Below are positions 21,798-32,951 of a DNA stretch of 64,000 bases, piece after piece (within the stretch, counting starts at the first letter, position 1; the number at the start of each line of letters is the position of its first letter). The notes beneath the pieces were generated by a model. That model was not told the DNA's origin. It saw only the letters and a program-made list of their open reading frames with translations, and did no database searches. Source of the stretch: Narthecium ossifragum (Eukaryota > Streptophyta > Magnoliopsida > Dioscoreales > Nartheciaceae); assembly GCA_963920575.1 (NCBI GenBank), contig OY986965.1:17175111-17239110 (forward strand), written 5' to 3'. Both the position numbers and the translations under genes were made by a program.

Positions 21798-24066
21798 TGC
21801 TAAGGTTCAACTCTTTCGAACTCAGTTCGAGCAGAGGTGTTGAAGTTGCGGTAAAATGGATGATGAGAAGTGAAAAATGGACGATGACAATGGTGAAAAT
21901 TGAAAGATGAAAAAGTGGGAAATGAAATATGAGAAACGGACGATGGGAAATATGGGTGATTAACTATGCTAGAACTACTCCTATAAGTGATTGAACTACT
22001 CCAATGAGTGATAGAACTATGTTAGAACTACTCCTATGAATGGAACTGTGCTAGCACTACTCCTATGAATGAAAGACTTCATTGCAGAAATTTAAAAGTA
22101 CATTAAAATAAATAAAGCAACATTGATAATAAATATAAAAGGCTACATTGGAAATACAGATAAAAAGCTGGTTTGCTCTTGATTTTTGAAGACAGTGTTC
22201 TTCCTCATCTTCCTGTCTTGTATAATTTCTGACGTAACCACTTTGGAACCGTCCGAACTGCTCTAGAACTATCTTGGAACTGCTCTACAACTGTCTTGGA
22301 ACTGCTCTACAACTGTCTTGGAACTACTCTGAAGCTGTCAAAATTGAATCTGAAATCGTCAGAACTGCATAACTGGTCGACATCTTCAGGTTATTTACGA
22401 AACTGCCATCAAATTGAGCGTCCTGTATTCTACTAGAATTTGGATGATGATAATATTCGAATTTTGAAAACCTTTGAACACAAAAGTTGTAATTCTTCGC
22501 ATTCCCTTTGCATTGGTCCAAACACTAACTCATTTGGACATCGTATGGAAAAGTTATGACCGAAATAGTTAGACCACATTGACAACGATTATTAAAATAA
22601 TCGGTCAAAATATGGTCGATCGAAATTGGCCGATTAGAATTTGGTCATGAAATCGGCCGTTCTTTGGGCGATGACATTTGGAAATTCGGTCATTATTTAC
22701 TGTTTTGCCACTGGGTAATTTGGCTGCCAGTTTGACATCCAAAACAATGGAATAGAAATTTTTGTAAAGACATTATTCTTTTGGCCAATTATGTGATTTT
22801 GTTGGCCAATTGGACGATTCGGTTGGCCATTTGAGTCATCCACAAAACATATTTTGTTGACCATTCGCCTAAGTACCTATTTTTATTTGGTTAAGTTGGT
22901 TGACCATATGTATACTTGTTTTATGACAATTGACGATCGGCCATATTACTTGAGTGTACATTTATTGATCGGTCAAAGTATATATATATATATATATATA
23001 TTTATTTATTTATTTATTTATTTATATGGGAAATTTTCCTAAGGGAACTGTTTCCCTAAGTGTTGTGTTGGGAACCATGATCCTGGCCGTCAGAAAAGAT
23101 CTATAACTTTGATGTTAAAGAGATCATCAGATTCCATCGTTTACTATGTCAAACCGGCAGTTGAAGTACCAGTGGATAATGGCCGATAATCTAAATGTCA
23201 TCGTCCAAAAGATGGCCGATGTCATCGTCCATTTGCCCATCGACCAAAACCCATCGGCCATATTTTGGTTGATTATTTTAATAAGACATCGATGTGTTTC
23301 GACCATTTTGACGATAATGTTCTCATACGATGTCCAAATGACTTGATGTTTAGACCGATGGAAAGAGAATGTGAAGACCTACAACTTTCATGTTCAGAGT
23401 TTTATCAAATTCCAAGGTTATCATCAACCAACTCGTAGTGGAAGACAAGAAGCTCTACCTGATGGCAGTTTCGTAAATAGCTGAAGATATCGCCCTGTTA
23501 TGCATTTCTGACAGTTTCAGATTCAGTTTCTGACAGTTGCAGTGGGCAGTTCGGGTGGTTTCAAAGTGGTTACCAGAAGCTCTATAAAATGCCAAGAGGA
23601 TGAAGGAAAAAATCTCTCCCAAAATCAAGAGCAAAAATGACACTTTATCTATCTTAGCATGTATCAGTAGATTTAAGTCTATCTACAATGTAGCCTTTTA
23701 AATTCAGCAATGAAGCTTTTCTTTTCTTTAAATTCCTGCAACTAGTCCTTCATTTCTAGGAGTAGTGCTACAATAATTTATTCCATAGGAGTAGTATTAC
23801 CATAATTTCCTAGGAGTAGTGCTACCATAACTCTATTCATAGGAGTAGATCTATAATTTTCTAGGAGTAGATTTACCATAGTTCATCATTTTCCACTTCC
23901 CATTTCCATTTTCCACTTCATTTCTGTTTCCTCATCCAATCTCAAGAGCTTCAACACCTCTGTTCGTTTCGAAGGAGTAGAACTTAACTGCAATCTCCTG
24001 ATTCTAGATGTTAGACTATTTTGACCTTTTTCCCTTCGCCGATCAAACATGATTTATGCTCTAACA
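21798..24066 (+). mobile_element. LTR-D copy D1, solo LTR
   Basis: It runs from TGCTAAGGTTCAACTC to TATGCTCTAACA, 2269 bp, almost the length of D3 (2267 bp). Internal landmarks shared with D3 are the early GTGTTGAAG block, repeated CGATCGGCC/TTGGCC words, and the late block CACCTCTGTTCG with GAAGGAGTAGAACTTAACT at 23953-23990. It contains a TA/TTTA microsatellite at 22980-23026. It is followed without gap by D2, which lacks its first roughly 20 bases. No coding region. Confidence 0.75.
22980..23026 (+). repeat. TA then TTTA microsatellite
   Basis: TA repeats pass into TTTA repeats. It lies inside D1. Confidence 0.9.
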
Positions 24067-24736
24067 CGAACTCAGTTCGAACAGAGGTGTTGAAGCATAA
24101 AAGATGAAAAAAGTGTGGAAAATGGTGAAAAATGAAAGATGAGTAGTGATGTAAAATGAAAGATGAGCAGTGGATGATAAGAATAATGGGTGATGAAATA
24201 GGCCATTCTTTGGACGATGACATTTGAAAATTCGGTCATTATTTACTATTTTGCCACTAGGCACTTTGGATGCCAGTTCGACGTACTAAACGATGGAATA
24301 TGAAAATCTCGTCAACATAAAGTTGTATATCTTTTCACCCTCTTTCTAATTGTTCAAGAGTCGGCCAATTTTCATTTTTGATATAAACGTTATGGTCAAA
24401 ATACTTCAACTATTTCAAAGCTAAAGATGATAACCATTTAATTGCACTATTTAAAAAATTGCTATTGATCTTGTCAATCGCTAAAATGACTTTAAGACAT
24501 TGTTATATTTATGGCAAACATTTTGCCCCCCCCCCCTCCGACCTTTATGAAAATAGAAATTTTTGTAAAGACCTTATTCTGTTAGCTAATTGGGTGATTT
24601 TGTTGGCCAATTGGACGATTCTGTTGGCCATTTGAGTCATCCATAAAACATATTTTGTTGGTCATTCGCCTAAGTACCAATTTTTATTTGGCTAAGTTGG
24701 CCGACCATATCTATACTTGTTTTATGACAAGTGATG
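24067..24736 (+). mobile_element. LTR-D copy D2, first part
   Basis: It starts CGAACTCAGTTCGAACAGAG, equivalent to D1 from about base 20. It follows D1 to GTTTTATGAC and is interrupted by solo LTR-C. The matching sequence resumes at 31969 (TGACGATCG, then CCATATTACTTGAGTGTACA) and ends at 32024, where a Helitron interrupts it. The rest of the LTR is not seen. The C-run at 24527-24536 is an expansion not found in D1. Confidence 0.72.
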
Positions 24737-25131
24737 TGATACGAGGTCGAACCGAGCCATTCCAAGAAGGGACCCACGTCCTTGGTTGGTCTGGCCCACA
24801 CCAATGGGCTGGCTGCAACCAGGCCTGTGAGGACCCGTTCCTCTATTCCTGTGGCTCGTTGTTGACCGCAAGGGCAATTTGATAAATTGCATCTTGTTGG
24901 TTTGTTTCACACCCGCGTGTGTACACACAGGCCTTGTTTTGGTGTATGTGATTGAATAGGATGGTTAGGTGGACCCCGGGATCGAAAGATCCAGAATTGG
25001 GCTTGAATTGAGCCCAATTTTCCTTCCTAGCGCAGGTTGGATCGATCCGAACTCCACTTCGGATCGATCCAACTCGCACTAGGGAATGGTGGCCGTCAGT
25101 GGAGCTCGGATCGATCCGAGGTGGAGGTCGG

Positions 25132-26811
25132 TGATGAGTGCATGAAAGTGCACTCTGAACATGACTAAGAGCAGCTTATTTGTTTAGTTTTCATGATTAA
25201 TATAGGTGATTTTGTCCGTATATGTTGCTTCACAAAGTTATTTGTATTATGCAGGAAATTGAAGCAAAGATGGGTCTTTAGGAAGAAACCAGATGATATG
25301 TCATATATGGTTGGAAGGCTCTGAAAGTATAGTTTCCGGAAGTTTTTACGGTTCGTGATTTGGAGTTTCCTAGAGGAAGAAATGCTATTTTGAGTACGAG
25401 AGGTGCAGACAAAGCAGTTACGGAAGAAGAAGATTGATTTGATGCGCTGGTAGGAAAATATTAGTGACATATTCTCTGGAAGTCCAAATATTCTGAAATT
25501 TGAATATATGATAGAAGGTTCAGAGATCTACAACTTTTATGTTGGACAATTTGTGAGATTATGGACGGTGTCATAGCAGATTGGAAAAATATATGAAGTT
25601 ACACAAGCTGGAAAACTGTTCAATCGAAGCTGAGGAGAATATTCGTCAAATATTCTATATAACGTAGAATATTACGAAATCTTCGGGATCTGGTAGAAGA
25701 CTTCCAAATACACAACTTTCGTGTTGAGCAAGTTTCCCAATTCCGGCTTGATTGGACCCAGTTGTGACTGGAATAGGGCTGCCTTCAGGAAATCCGAGTC
25801 CAGCTCAACTAAAACCCTAATTTCGGGGTTCCCCTATATATATGCTTATTTAATCCGAAATTTGGGAGGTTCCAAGGGGATTTTCTACAGAGCTTTGGAG
25901 GGGAGAAAAAGCAAGGAAGATGAAGAAATCTCCATCCATGGCCGAGTAATCCGCGGGCATGGCGGACGGATGATCTAGCGAGGACTAGGGCTTCTTCTCC
26001 AACGATGGTTCATAGTTTCAATCTTTATTGTTAAACTCTTTCCTATGTATTGAATCTTCAAAGATTATTTTCAAATTATAGGTTTCTATGTGGATGATTA
26101 ATATTATGAATCCAGTCATGCTTCTTTCATGATCTTATAATCCCATAGTTATCTCTTTTGATTCTCCTACCGAGTCTCACGAGACCTTTGCTATGCATTG
26201 CCCGTAGTGACAACTGGTATTGTGTATTCTTATGGATCTAGTAAGACAAGGTTGGGGCTCTATCCCGTGAAATCTTTGCTATGCATTGCCGATTGTGAGA
26301 GTTGGTATTGTGTATTCTTAGAGATCCGGTTAGATAGATTTAGGGCTTTGTCCCGATGAACTTTTGCTATATGTTGCCTGTAGTGACAGCCGGTATCATA
26401 TATTCTTAAGTTTGGATTGGATGAAGTTAGAACTATAATAAGGAAGAATCAATCGTAGGAAGAGACATTTATATATCTTGTTAGGTTTATAATTCCATAT
26501 CTCCCGGTTAAGGTGATTGGGATGTGAATCCCTTAACTGAGTTTCATATGAACCATTGAGAAGAGAAGAACCTAAATCCGAGTGAAGTGATTCCTGAAGC
26601 CTAGCCTTATTAACATCCAGATATCCTTAGTTAATCTTATATTTCAACTAAATCCTCTGATCGAATTTAGCTAATTCTTAAGTTCTCGTTTGTCTTCAAT
26701 TCATTGTTATTTGTGTTTTGGACGTTTTCTGTTTGTCTCTTTGTGGGATTCGACCTCTCTTATGCTCTACTGCACTGTGACCGTTGTGCGTGACACATTT
26801 GAGCGACATCA
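25132..26811 (+). mobile_element. Divergent LTR-B-like solo LTR (B4)
   Basis: It runs from TGATGAGTGCATG to GAGCGACATCA, 1680 bp, with GTCGG on both sides (25127-25131 and 26812-26816). The middle shares with LTR-B the segments AATCTTCGGGATCTGGTAGA, GTTGAGCAAGTTTCCAATTC-like text and CCCAGTTGTGAC, and a TATA region (CCCCTATATATATGC, 25832). The second half is different: three imperfect repeats of CTTTGCTATGCATTGCC at 26180-26380. It ends with the family's GGGATTCGACCTC motif. No coding region. Confidence 0.82.
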
Positions 26812-27193
26812 GTCGGATCGATCCGACTCACACTGAGACGTCTGTATAAGAACAGATGCCGACTTCTTCTTTTCTTTTCTTTTCCTGACCTCGCCGCTTC
26901 TGAGCTCGTTTCCGGCGAAATCTCGGAAGGAGATAGGAAGATCCAAGGAGTTGCTTCGTGGATTGAGGTAGGGTTCCTACCTACGACATTGTCGGGTTGT
27001 TCTCGTGTTCTTCGTTGTTTTCGCCGTATTTAGATGTGTTTTGTGTAGATCTCCATGCATAGGCGTTGTTTTCCGGTTTTGAAGCCATGAGTAGCTTCGT
27101 GAGCATCGGCTCTACCAACTCACCAAGTTTGGTGAAGTTTGGCTTAGTTTTTCGGCCGTGATCGCCGGCGGAAGCTGGCCGGAGGGCTGGGTG

Positions 27194-27578
27194 GGATCGA
27201 TCCAAAGGTGTTGGATCGATCCGAGTTGCACTCAAGACGGCCCGTTCGTTAGTGGGAGTCGGATCGATCCAAGGTGCTAGTTGGATCCTTGGATCGATCC
27301 GACTTGTCCCAGGAACAGTGCCTGAGGGTGGCAGCGGATGGCTTTCCCTGGTTTTCCTAGCCGGATCGATCCAAGGGTGAGTTGGATCGATCCCAAGGCT
27401 AGTCGGATCGATCCAAGGGAAAATTGGATCGATCTACCGTGGATGTTTTCTTAGTTCTTCCCTAGCCGGATCAATCCAAGGGTGAGTTGGATCGATCCAA
27501 GCGCTAGTTGGATCGATCCAAGTTCATTGGATCGATCCAAGGCCAGTTCGGATCGATCCAAAGGTGTTGGATCGATCC
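27194..27578 (+). repeat. Phased GGATCGATCC array in A3
   Basis: Twelve exact GGATCGATCC decamers and two one-base variants. From 27363 the starts are 27363, 27384, 27405, 27426 (variant), 27468 (variant), 27489, 27510, 27529, 27550 and 27569: steps of 21, with one skipped position at 27447 and two steps of 19. Linkers vary in sequence. Confidence 0.95.
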
Positions 27579-29296
27579 AACTTGTGCCAGAACGCCTGTT
27601 TGAGGCTGTTTTGCCCGCGGGGCTTCGTATACATGCGATTTTGGTGGTTTTACCCGTGGGGCTTGCTATGATGGTTTTGTTTACCGCTTTACTGGCATGT
27701 TTAGTGGTATTATTACAAACTGTTGTTTGTTTACAGCTTTGTGGTTGAACCGGGAGAGTGGTGACTCCCGGGATTGTGTAGTATAAGTGTGATACCATGT
27801 ATGCCCCTTTATCGGTATGCCCTTTGCACGTATGCCTCTTTTACCGCTTTGTGGTGAACAGAGGGAGTCATGACCCTCGGGAGTGTTTAGTATAAATGGG
27901 CCGAAGGTGTGCCCTTGTTGTGATGCTTGTTGATATTGTTATATTATTTGCCTGCTTTACTGTTTTATATTTGCATGTTGATATTGCTATGTTTGCCTTC
28001 TTCCTTGTGCATTAGAGGCATGATAGGCTAGGCATGGGTTGGGGTTTGTCCCTAGTACTCCAGTATCAAATGCTAAGTGGTAGTTGTCGTTACCCCGACA
28101 TGGGTGGTCCTGCTTGGTAACCAGCCTGGGAAAGGGTTTCTCGTGTGCTGAGGTTCTCCCTGTTTGTGGCGGGAGAGGGTTACGTGGATAGGAACCCTGG
28201 GGGTATCGATGGGGTTTGTGGCTTCCCTGGTTAGTCTTAGTTTTGATTTGGAGTTTAGGGATTGTACTGGCTCTGTGCTTTGAGTGCTGAGAGATGGTTG
28301 TCGCAACCACGGTTGTTCCGTCGGGCGTGGAGATCCCGCTTGGAGAGGGGTGTCCTACTGGTAGCGTCATTGCCCACCCTGTGTCAGGGATTATCGGAGG
28401 AGGTCCACCCTTGAACAGTGCCCGTCAGAGGGACGTACTGAGGACAGGCACCCTTCGGGTTATTGACGGGATTTATGGGATCCTTGGCAGGCCTCAGTAC
28501 TTGGCACAGAGCAGTATGGTTGGTGTCGCCCTTCCTTGTGTGTGTCGTAGAGTAGAACCCTGCTGAGCTTTGGCTCATTCCTACCTGGACCGTGTTGTTT
28601 GCAGGTGCAAGTACCAGCGCTTCTCCTATGGGCCCCCGGTGTTCGTCCTACGGCAGCGCGTCGCCAGCCGACCATGTTTGAGGGCCAGGATGGCTTTTGC
28701 TGTGTTTTTGCGGAGACCCCGGAGGATGTAATTTCATTTCTTTTTGTTCACTTGTATATGTAAATATTGTTGTAACCCTGTTGTATATTTGTATAGTTTT
28801 GGTATAGTAGATGTTAGCTTTGCTTCTGCCTTCTGTTAATTATTATATTTGTTTTCGCCTATTTGTTGTAATAGATGTAGGTTTCTCCCTTGTGTCCCGG
28901 TCCGGTTGGGTTTTCTGGGCCGGGGTGCAACAAGGCCCCTTTGGAGCAGGTAGAGGCAAGCTGGCCTTAGGGCTTTCTGTTCCCTAGCTGGTTTGCTTAC
29001 TTAGTTGATTTCGTAGTTAATAGTGATCTTGATTGAGTCACCTTCCTAGTTTGAGTTCAGTTTATGCTTTGTTTAATTAGTTTCTATTATGAGTCCTACA
29101 TATTAGGAAGTTTGAGTTATGATTGAGCCTCAGTGGGAAAGTCTTATTAGTTGCTGATTTAAGCAAGAGAGTTATCTAGTCTGATTAGAACTCTGTCAAG
29201 GCTTCTATAAAAGGACCTCTATAGTTTATATTAGGTCCTGGACGAATTTTGAAGAATAAAGTAGAGTTATTACTAGAATAATCTTAGGAGTAGATG

Positions 29297-31506
29297 TGTC
29301 GCGCCTCGACCTGCGTAGGCCCAACTGGGCTGGGAGACACGAACCGGAACCTAACCTACTGCGGAAATTTTGGCGAGGTTTCCCTCTAATCATAATGGTT
29401 TCCCTAGCAATTCATAATCATCCTGTATTATACAATCATTCACAAACCTAAAAGACTGAAACTGAAATATATACAAATCCTCAACATGGTAAAAGTTATA
29501 CAAAATCTCTCCCGTAGGAGGCTAACTAAACAAAAGGAAGAACAGACGATCGCCGCACCTCAAGCACCGCCAGACGCCGCCACGTCACCAAACACTGGCC
29601 CGGTAGGGGCGACCGAAGAAGAGCTAGCGCCAGTACCTGCAAAACGCAGGCCGAGTAGGAGTGAGCACTAAGCTCAACAGGGACACTATACTACGACACT
29701 CACAAGGGAGGGAACACAACAGTGTCGCCCTCAAGCAAAGGCTGGGTGTACACAGGGGTCCCATAACCCCACCGCGTGTCCCTGAACGGAGGCCTCAGTC
29801 ATGGTCCCCAGCCGAACTGGTCACATGCTGGGTCGCCCTCAGCGAGGCAAGAAACCGACACTGCCATCTCACTAGCAGGAAACCAACACTGCTAGGCGGG
29901 CAACCAACACCGCTGAGTAGGCACAACCTCTACAAAAGAGACAGTGAACCGGACACCAGCTACACCTCAACACTCGACTCGAGGCCGACACGACCTCTAA
30001 ACATCAAACCACATGTATTTAGGTCATCTAACCCTATCATCGAAAAACGACTGAATACTACAAATCGAATCCTGGACCAAGCTACCCGCGACGGTCCTAG
30101 AGCTAGATCCGGACTATCCGAAAGCCCTGGATCGGCGATCAACCCATCGCCAACGTCCTACACAGATGCAACTAATGCAGCAAGTTATGAGCACACGCAG
30201 GAATATACAGATAAGCATGCATCAGTATGTGATTGTATATCAAACAAGGTCTGGGCACGGTACCTTGCCGGCCCGGGGTGGTGAACAGGTAAGTAAGGTC
30301 TAGGAGCTGCTACAGTGGTACCACCACCAACTGTCAGCAGTCCACCACAACACCTGTATCGGGAAGCAGCCCCATAAACAACAGCTCACAGATATCACAG
30401 ATAAAGCCCTCGGCGCACGTCGGCATGCAAGGCTAAGGAAAGTTGTAGGGCTACCCGCCCGTTTATTCTAAACATCTCGAGAGTCATCACTCCCCCGGTT
30501 CACCACTGCCCTTATTATAGGGTTAACATGCTTAAACATATGTACCAGGTATAAGATAGTAAAGAAAAACCGTCATATAAAGCCCCGCGGGCAAAAGCCA
30601 CTTGAAAACCACCCTTTAGCCACTAAGAGATCGATCTCCCTTCCCAAGGGGATCGATCTTCTTAGTACTTGGGAGAAACTCGTCCCTGTCAACCGAAGGA
30701 GATCGATCTTCTCCACCAGAAGGATTGATCTTCTTCGTGACATGGAACCTGCCACCTCAACCTAGGCAAGGATAGATCTCTCTCCAGCCGAGGGATCGAT
30801 CCTGCTCGGGCTGGGCGTGACGACCCAGAAGGGATCGATCTTCCCTTAAGGGAGATCGATCCGAATGGGTTCTCCGACGACCGGACGGCGTGAAATACCA
30901 CCGGAAAATACAACCAAATCCCCGAAAACTCTGGGATCTTGTAGATAAAGAACTCACGAGTCCAAACATGTATTTTAACAGATCTAAGCAAAAGAACACA
31001 ATCAAACCAGAAAAACTCAAAAAACCCGAAAGATTGTAGGTAGGATTCCTACCTATACAATAGCAGCTTCAATCCAAGCTACTAGGCCTTAGATCTTCCT
31101 CAAACGAAGTCAAATCCAGCAAGAACACGGTTGAAATCTCGGATTTTCCAAAAAAATCAAAAGAAAAGGTTTCATTCGTTTTATAAATGAACGAACCGAC
31201 TCAAGAGAGATCGATCTCTTTTGAGAAAGAGATCTATCTTCCTTGTCAAATCGGGTTTGACTTTCTGGCACTAAGAGATCGATGTTCTAGCTAGGGAGAT
31301 CGATCCCTTAGGTGCATAAAGCTAGACTTGGGCTAAAACTTAAGCCCAAGCCCGGATCTTTCGATCCCTGGTCCAACTAACCATTCTAGCCAAACATGAA
31401 CACAACCATGGTCAGTGTGTGCACATGTGGGTGTGAAACTAGCCGACAAGGCGCAATTTACCAAATTGCCCTTGCGGTCCACGACGAGCCACAGGAGGTC
31501 CTCACA
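29297..31506 (-). mobile_element. LTR-A copy A4, solo LTR inside LTR-C
   Basis: It runs from TGTCGCGCC to GGTCCTCACA on the plus strand, 2210 bp, with AGATG on both sides (29292-29296 and 31507-31511). It is inverted relative to A3 in the same host LTR. It carries the CTCCCGTAGGAGG hairpin-like word at 29500, the CTCCCCCGGTTCACC block at 30490, and GATCGATC sites at about 30610-30870 and 31200-31310, mostly as AGATCGATC. No coding region. Confidence 0.9.
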
Positions 31507-31968
31507 AGATGTAATCCTAATTCCACCAACTCCACCAGCCACCTTCACTTCCCTTCCCTACCGTCGGATCCCTTCTCCAGCTCCGCCCTCCGCCGTCCGC
31601 TGCCATCCACCGTCCGCCATCAAGCTTCCCTCCTTCTCCGCTACCGTCCACTCCTCTGTCATCCAACTCCAAGTCCCCGGCTTCCCCCTTGGCTACCGTG
31701 CTCCCCTCCGCCACCTCATCACCGCTGCCACATTCTCCAAGGCTTGGATTCCCCAAGGGTAACCGGCCAACTATAGAGGAAGCTGCGAGGTAATCCTCTT
31801 CCACAGCCGTCTCTCTCCTTCGGTTTGAGCCTTCCTCGTCGAATACCTAGGGTGCTTCTCCTAAAACACTAAAGGTATATCTCAACCTAGCTATAGCTTT
31901 GGCTAAGAAGGAGCCGAGACCAGGCAAGAGATCCGGTTTGAAAGCCTTAGAGAAGGTGCATCGTATCA

Positions 31969-32024
31969 TGACGATCGACCATATTACTTGAGTGTACATT
32001 CATTGATCGGTTTATATATATATA
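31969..32024 (+). mobile_element. LTR-D copy D2, second part
   Basis: Continuation of D2 after LTR-C: GATCGACCATATTACTTGAG follows the TGACG duplication, as in D1 at 22933. It ends in TA repeats where Helitron H1 is inserted. Confidence 0.75.
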
Positions 32025-32751
32025 CTAGTAAATACCCGTGCCTACGACACGGATATTATAATTTTTTTGTGATTTATAACTTGGTTAATGTCTGAATAAT
32101 TGTTCGAAAGTGAAGATTTACAATATCCATTTATCTAGAGGCGTAGATCTTTTAATTCGAAAATTATGAAACCCAATAGTGTCTTAACCTTGGATCTTTA
32201 CTCGAATAATGCTAAAAAAAATAGCTCTAGGTTTTGTATTGGCTCATATCTGAGTCATTGAATCATAAAGATCAACGGCCCATGTAAGGGAAGGCTTAGG
32301 GTTACAAATCCAAGGCTAACCTCTTTCATCCCGCCGCCAACACACCCGCCTCTTGATGGCGGCGGCGACCTACTTGGCGAGAGAATGACGGAGATCGGGG
32401 GCTGGGCTGCGATCGCCGAAGACGGCCGGGTTGAGGAGCTCGACGTCAAGGCGGAGGAGCTCGATGTTGCCGATTGTTTCCGACAACGTCAACGTTGCCA
32501 TCATTCCAGAGTTCGCCAGCTGAGAGAGCACCAGATGGGCGGCCAGCTCTTCGTGCTCCTCTGGATCGCGACTGTGCCTCCTCCTCCTTTCTCTCTCTTC
32601 TTGGATCTCTGCATCTCTCCTCGTCCTCCTCGCCTCTCTCTCCCTTCCTTTCGATCTCCTTCTAGCTTCTATGGGAGGAGTGAGTGAGAGAAGGGGATGG
32701 GAGATGGGAGATAGCCGACGGCGGGTTGGGCGTGGCCAACGGCGTTGGGCG
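32025..32751 (-). mobile_element. Helitron H1, 3' part, runs into assembly gap
   Basis: On the minus strand it ends CTAG followed by host T, with a short hairpin (CCGTG...CACGG, 32036-32052) just before it: the 3' signature of Helitrons. The body at 32260-32751 is a close inverted copy of 63580-64000 (H2). The 5' end is not visible and probably lies in the gap, because H2 needs only about 220 more bases to reach its own 5' end. No Rep/helicase is seen, so it is non-autonomous. Frames in the GC-rich part (for example 32385-32687) are conserved in H2 but match nothing I know. Confidence 0.7.
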
Positions 32752-32951
32752 NNNNNNNNNNNNNNNNNNNNNNNNNNNNNNNNNNNNNNNNNNNNNNNNN
32801 NNNNNNNNNNNNNNNNNNNNNNNNNNNNNNNNNNNNNNNNNNNNNNNNNNNNNNNNNNNNNNNNNNNNNNNNNNNNNNNNNNNNNNNNNNNNNNNNNNNN
32901 NNNNNNNNNNNNNNNNNNNNNNNNNNNNNNNNNNNNNNNNNNNNNNNNNNN
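32752..32951. other. Assembly gap, 200 N
   Basis: Exactly 200 N, a conventional placeholder length; the true size is unknown. Confidence 0.99.

Larger units (their letters stand above)
24826..28932 (+). mobile_element. LTR-A copy A3, solo LTR with nested LTR-B relative
   Basis: It runs from TGTGAGGACC to GGGGTGCAACA, with AGGCC on both sides (24821-24825 and 28933-28937). Without the nested element at 25132-26811 it is about 2.42 kb. It contains the densest GATCGATC array of the window (27194-27578) and the family's duplicated GTGTCAGGGATTRTCGGAGG block (28381 onward). The conserved 3' part with GCAGGTGCAAGTA (about 28602) is present. Only small non-coding frames are open. Confidence 0.88.
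24737..31968 (+). mobile_element. LTR-C solo LTR, carrying two nested LTR-A copies
   Basis: It starts TGATACGAGG and ends GCATCGTATCA. The flanks are TGATG (24732-24736) and TGACG (31969-31973); the uninterrupted D1 reads TTGACGATCG here, so the left copy shows one C-to-T change at a CpG. Without A3, A4 and their duplications the LTR is about 900 bp (24737-24825, 28938-29296, 31512-31968). A TATA box (TATAAAAG) lies at 29206. The 3' half has a C/T-rich run at 31520-31740. No coding region. Confidence 0.8.

Noticed and set aside
27194..27578. Regular repeats with variable linkers, CRISPR-like layout
   Set aside because: The repeat is a 10-bp palindrome with 9-12 bp linkers in a plant LTR; there are no 25-40 bp repeats, no unique long spacers and no cas genes.
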